Source: Rotaria macrura
Taxonomy: Eukaryota > Rotifera > Eurotatoria > Philodinida > Philodinidae
Reading direction: 5' to 3'
Length of the DNA: 64,000 nt
Assembly (NCBI GenBank): GCA_900239685.1
Contig: OENT01000072.1
Span: 178,691-242,690, forward strand
Shown piece after piece: positions 63,252 through 64,000 of this stretch (within the stretch, counting starts at the first letter, position 1; every line of letters starts with the position of its first letter). The translations under genes were made by a program, and so were the position numbers. The notes below the pieces were generated by a model. The model was not told where the DNA came from and did not search any database. It worked only from the letters and a program-made list of their open reading frames with translations.

Positions 63252-63753
63252 CACTCTAAAAAAGAAAGAACTTTACTGAACCCCCAAAAGGTTCGGTAGA
63301 TGACAAAAAGTTTGCGAATGTGTTGAAAGTTCAAAAAAGAGAATAAAAAAAATACACGGAACCTTTAAAGGATCTGACTGTGTGCTCGCAATCGGATCCT
63401 TTTTTCTTCAAAACCTTTTTAAGTTCGGTACAGCAAAACTAAGGTTTCGTAGGCAAATAAAACTTGAAAAGTTTCGTATTAAATATAATGGTTTTATACG
63501 AAACCCGCTACGAAACCATGAGGTTCAATAAGAAAACTTTTCAAGTTTCGTATTCGCCTACGAAACCTTAGTTTTGCTCTACCGAACTTAAAAAGGTTTT
63601 GAAGAAAAAAGGATCCGATTGCGAGCACACAGTCAAATCCTTTAAAGGTTCCGTGTATTTTTTTATTCTTTTTTTTGAACTTTCAACACATTCGCAAACT
63701 TTTTGTCATCTACCGAACCTTTTTGAGGGTTCAGTAAAGTCTTTTTTAGCGTG
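63252..63753. mobile_element. 502-bp palindromic MITE flanked by TA
   Basis: Nearly the whole element is an inverted repeat: arms of about 230 bp (63252-63480 and 63530-63753) pair with few differences, around a short centre. The ends read CACTCTAAAAAAG and, reverse-complemented, CACGCTAAAAAAG. Both outer edges abut TA (63250-63251 and 63754-63755), the duplication expected of Tc1/mariner-superfamily insertion. No coding sequence is present. Confidence 0.85.
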
Positions 63754-63755
63754 TA

Positions 63756-64000
63756 TGTGTGTCATCAGATCAGACTAATGATAATGCAATTCAATCGTCC
63801 ATGAGTTGTGACAAAGTCGTTTCTAAAAGGCGTGTTATTGAACTATTCTAGTTAAAACGCATAAATAATATTGACAATCGGTATCTAGAATGTAATCTAA
63901 GAAAAAAAGCCAAACTCTTTCAATTATGATAGAATTCAAGAGGGAATCGGTGGGTTCTCTGGCTTCTGAATCCCATGGGAATCCTGGAATCAAATACGAA
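63756..64000. other. Right edge of the window
   Basis: AT-rich DNA without genes. It ends in a GAATCCC-type repeat (63939-63993) like the one at 62637-62706. Confidence 0.5.

Noticed and set aside
1..64000. rRNA genes, CRISPR arrays, prokaryotic operons
   Set aside because: None seen; the window is eukaryotic and the single bacterial gene stands alone.

Overview
The window looks like nuclear DNA of a bdelloid rotifer (Adineta/Rotaria type). It is AT-rich and eukaryotic. Genes are broken by mostly short (about 40-100 nt) GT-AG introns, the set is clearly animal (ADP/ATP carrier, cyclophilin E, EXO5, NF-YA, SCP2, PDE12, a GCK-III/MST kinase, a PDF-type neuropeptide), and there is one intronless bacterial gene, dapF, of the kind bdelloids acquire by horizontal transfer. 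The assignment is an inference from gene content and architecture; no species marker is present. All splice models were built by hand from reading phase, GT-AG signals and family conservation.

Layout. 1-537 (+): C-terminal part of a mitochondrial ADP/ATP carrier. 538-7.9 kb: non-coding DNA carrying a 485-bp dispersed repeat, the intronless dapF gene and a 531-bp hAT-like MITE with an 8-bp target duplication. 7.9-15.6 kb (-): EXO5 followed 143 bp downstream by PPIE. 18.0-21.4 kb (-): NF-YA followed by a possible small gene. 21.4-29.3 kb: gene-free, with inverted-repeat elements, a GAGTCG-rich module and a GA microsatellite. 29.3-29.65 kb (+): two-exon neuropeptide precursor resembling PDF/PDH. 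32.2-33.5 kb (-): four-exon gene for an unrecognised 324-aa protein. 35.16-35.72 kb (-): small SCP2-domain protein. 41.5-50.8 kb (-): seven-exon PDE12-type phosphodiesterase, with two large introns, one holding a perfect palindrome centred on an N. 51.4-58.8 kb (+): nine-exon GCK-III kinase, divergent from PDE12, whose 5.6-kb intron holds a second copy of the 485-bp repeat and a hAT-like element. 58.8-64 kb: gene-free, with a CpG-rich ACGG/CGTA patch and a 502-bp palindromic MITE flanked by TA.

The genes do not form one pathway. They cover mitochondrial nucleotide exchange, splicing/folding, DNA repair, CCAAT-box transcription, lipid transfer, 2',5'-oligoadenylate/poly(A) turnover, kinase signalling and peptide signalling. 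The items most worth following are the acquired dapF between two mobile sequences and the PDF-like neuropeptide precursor.
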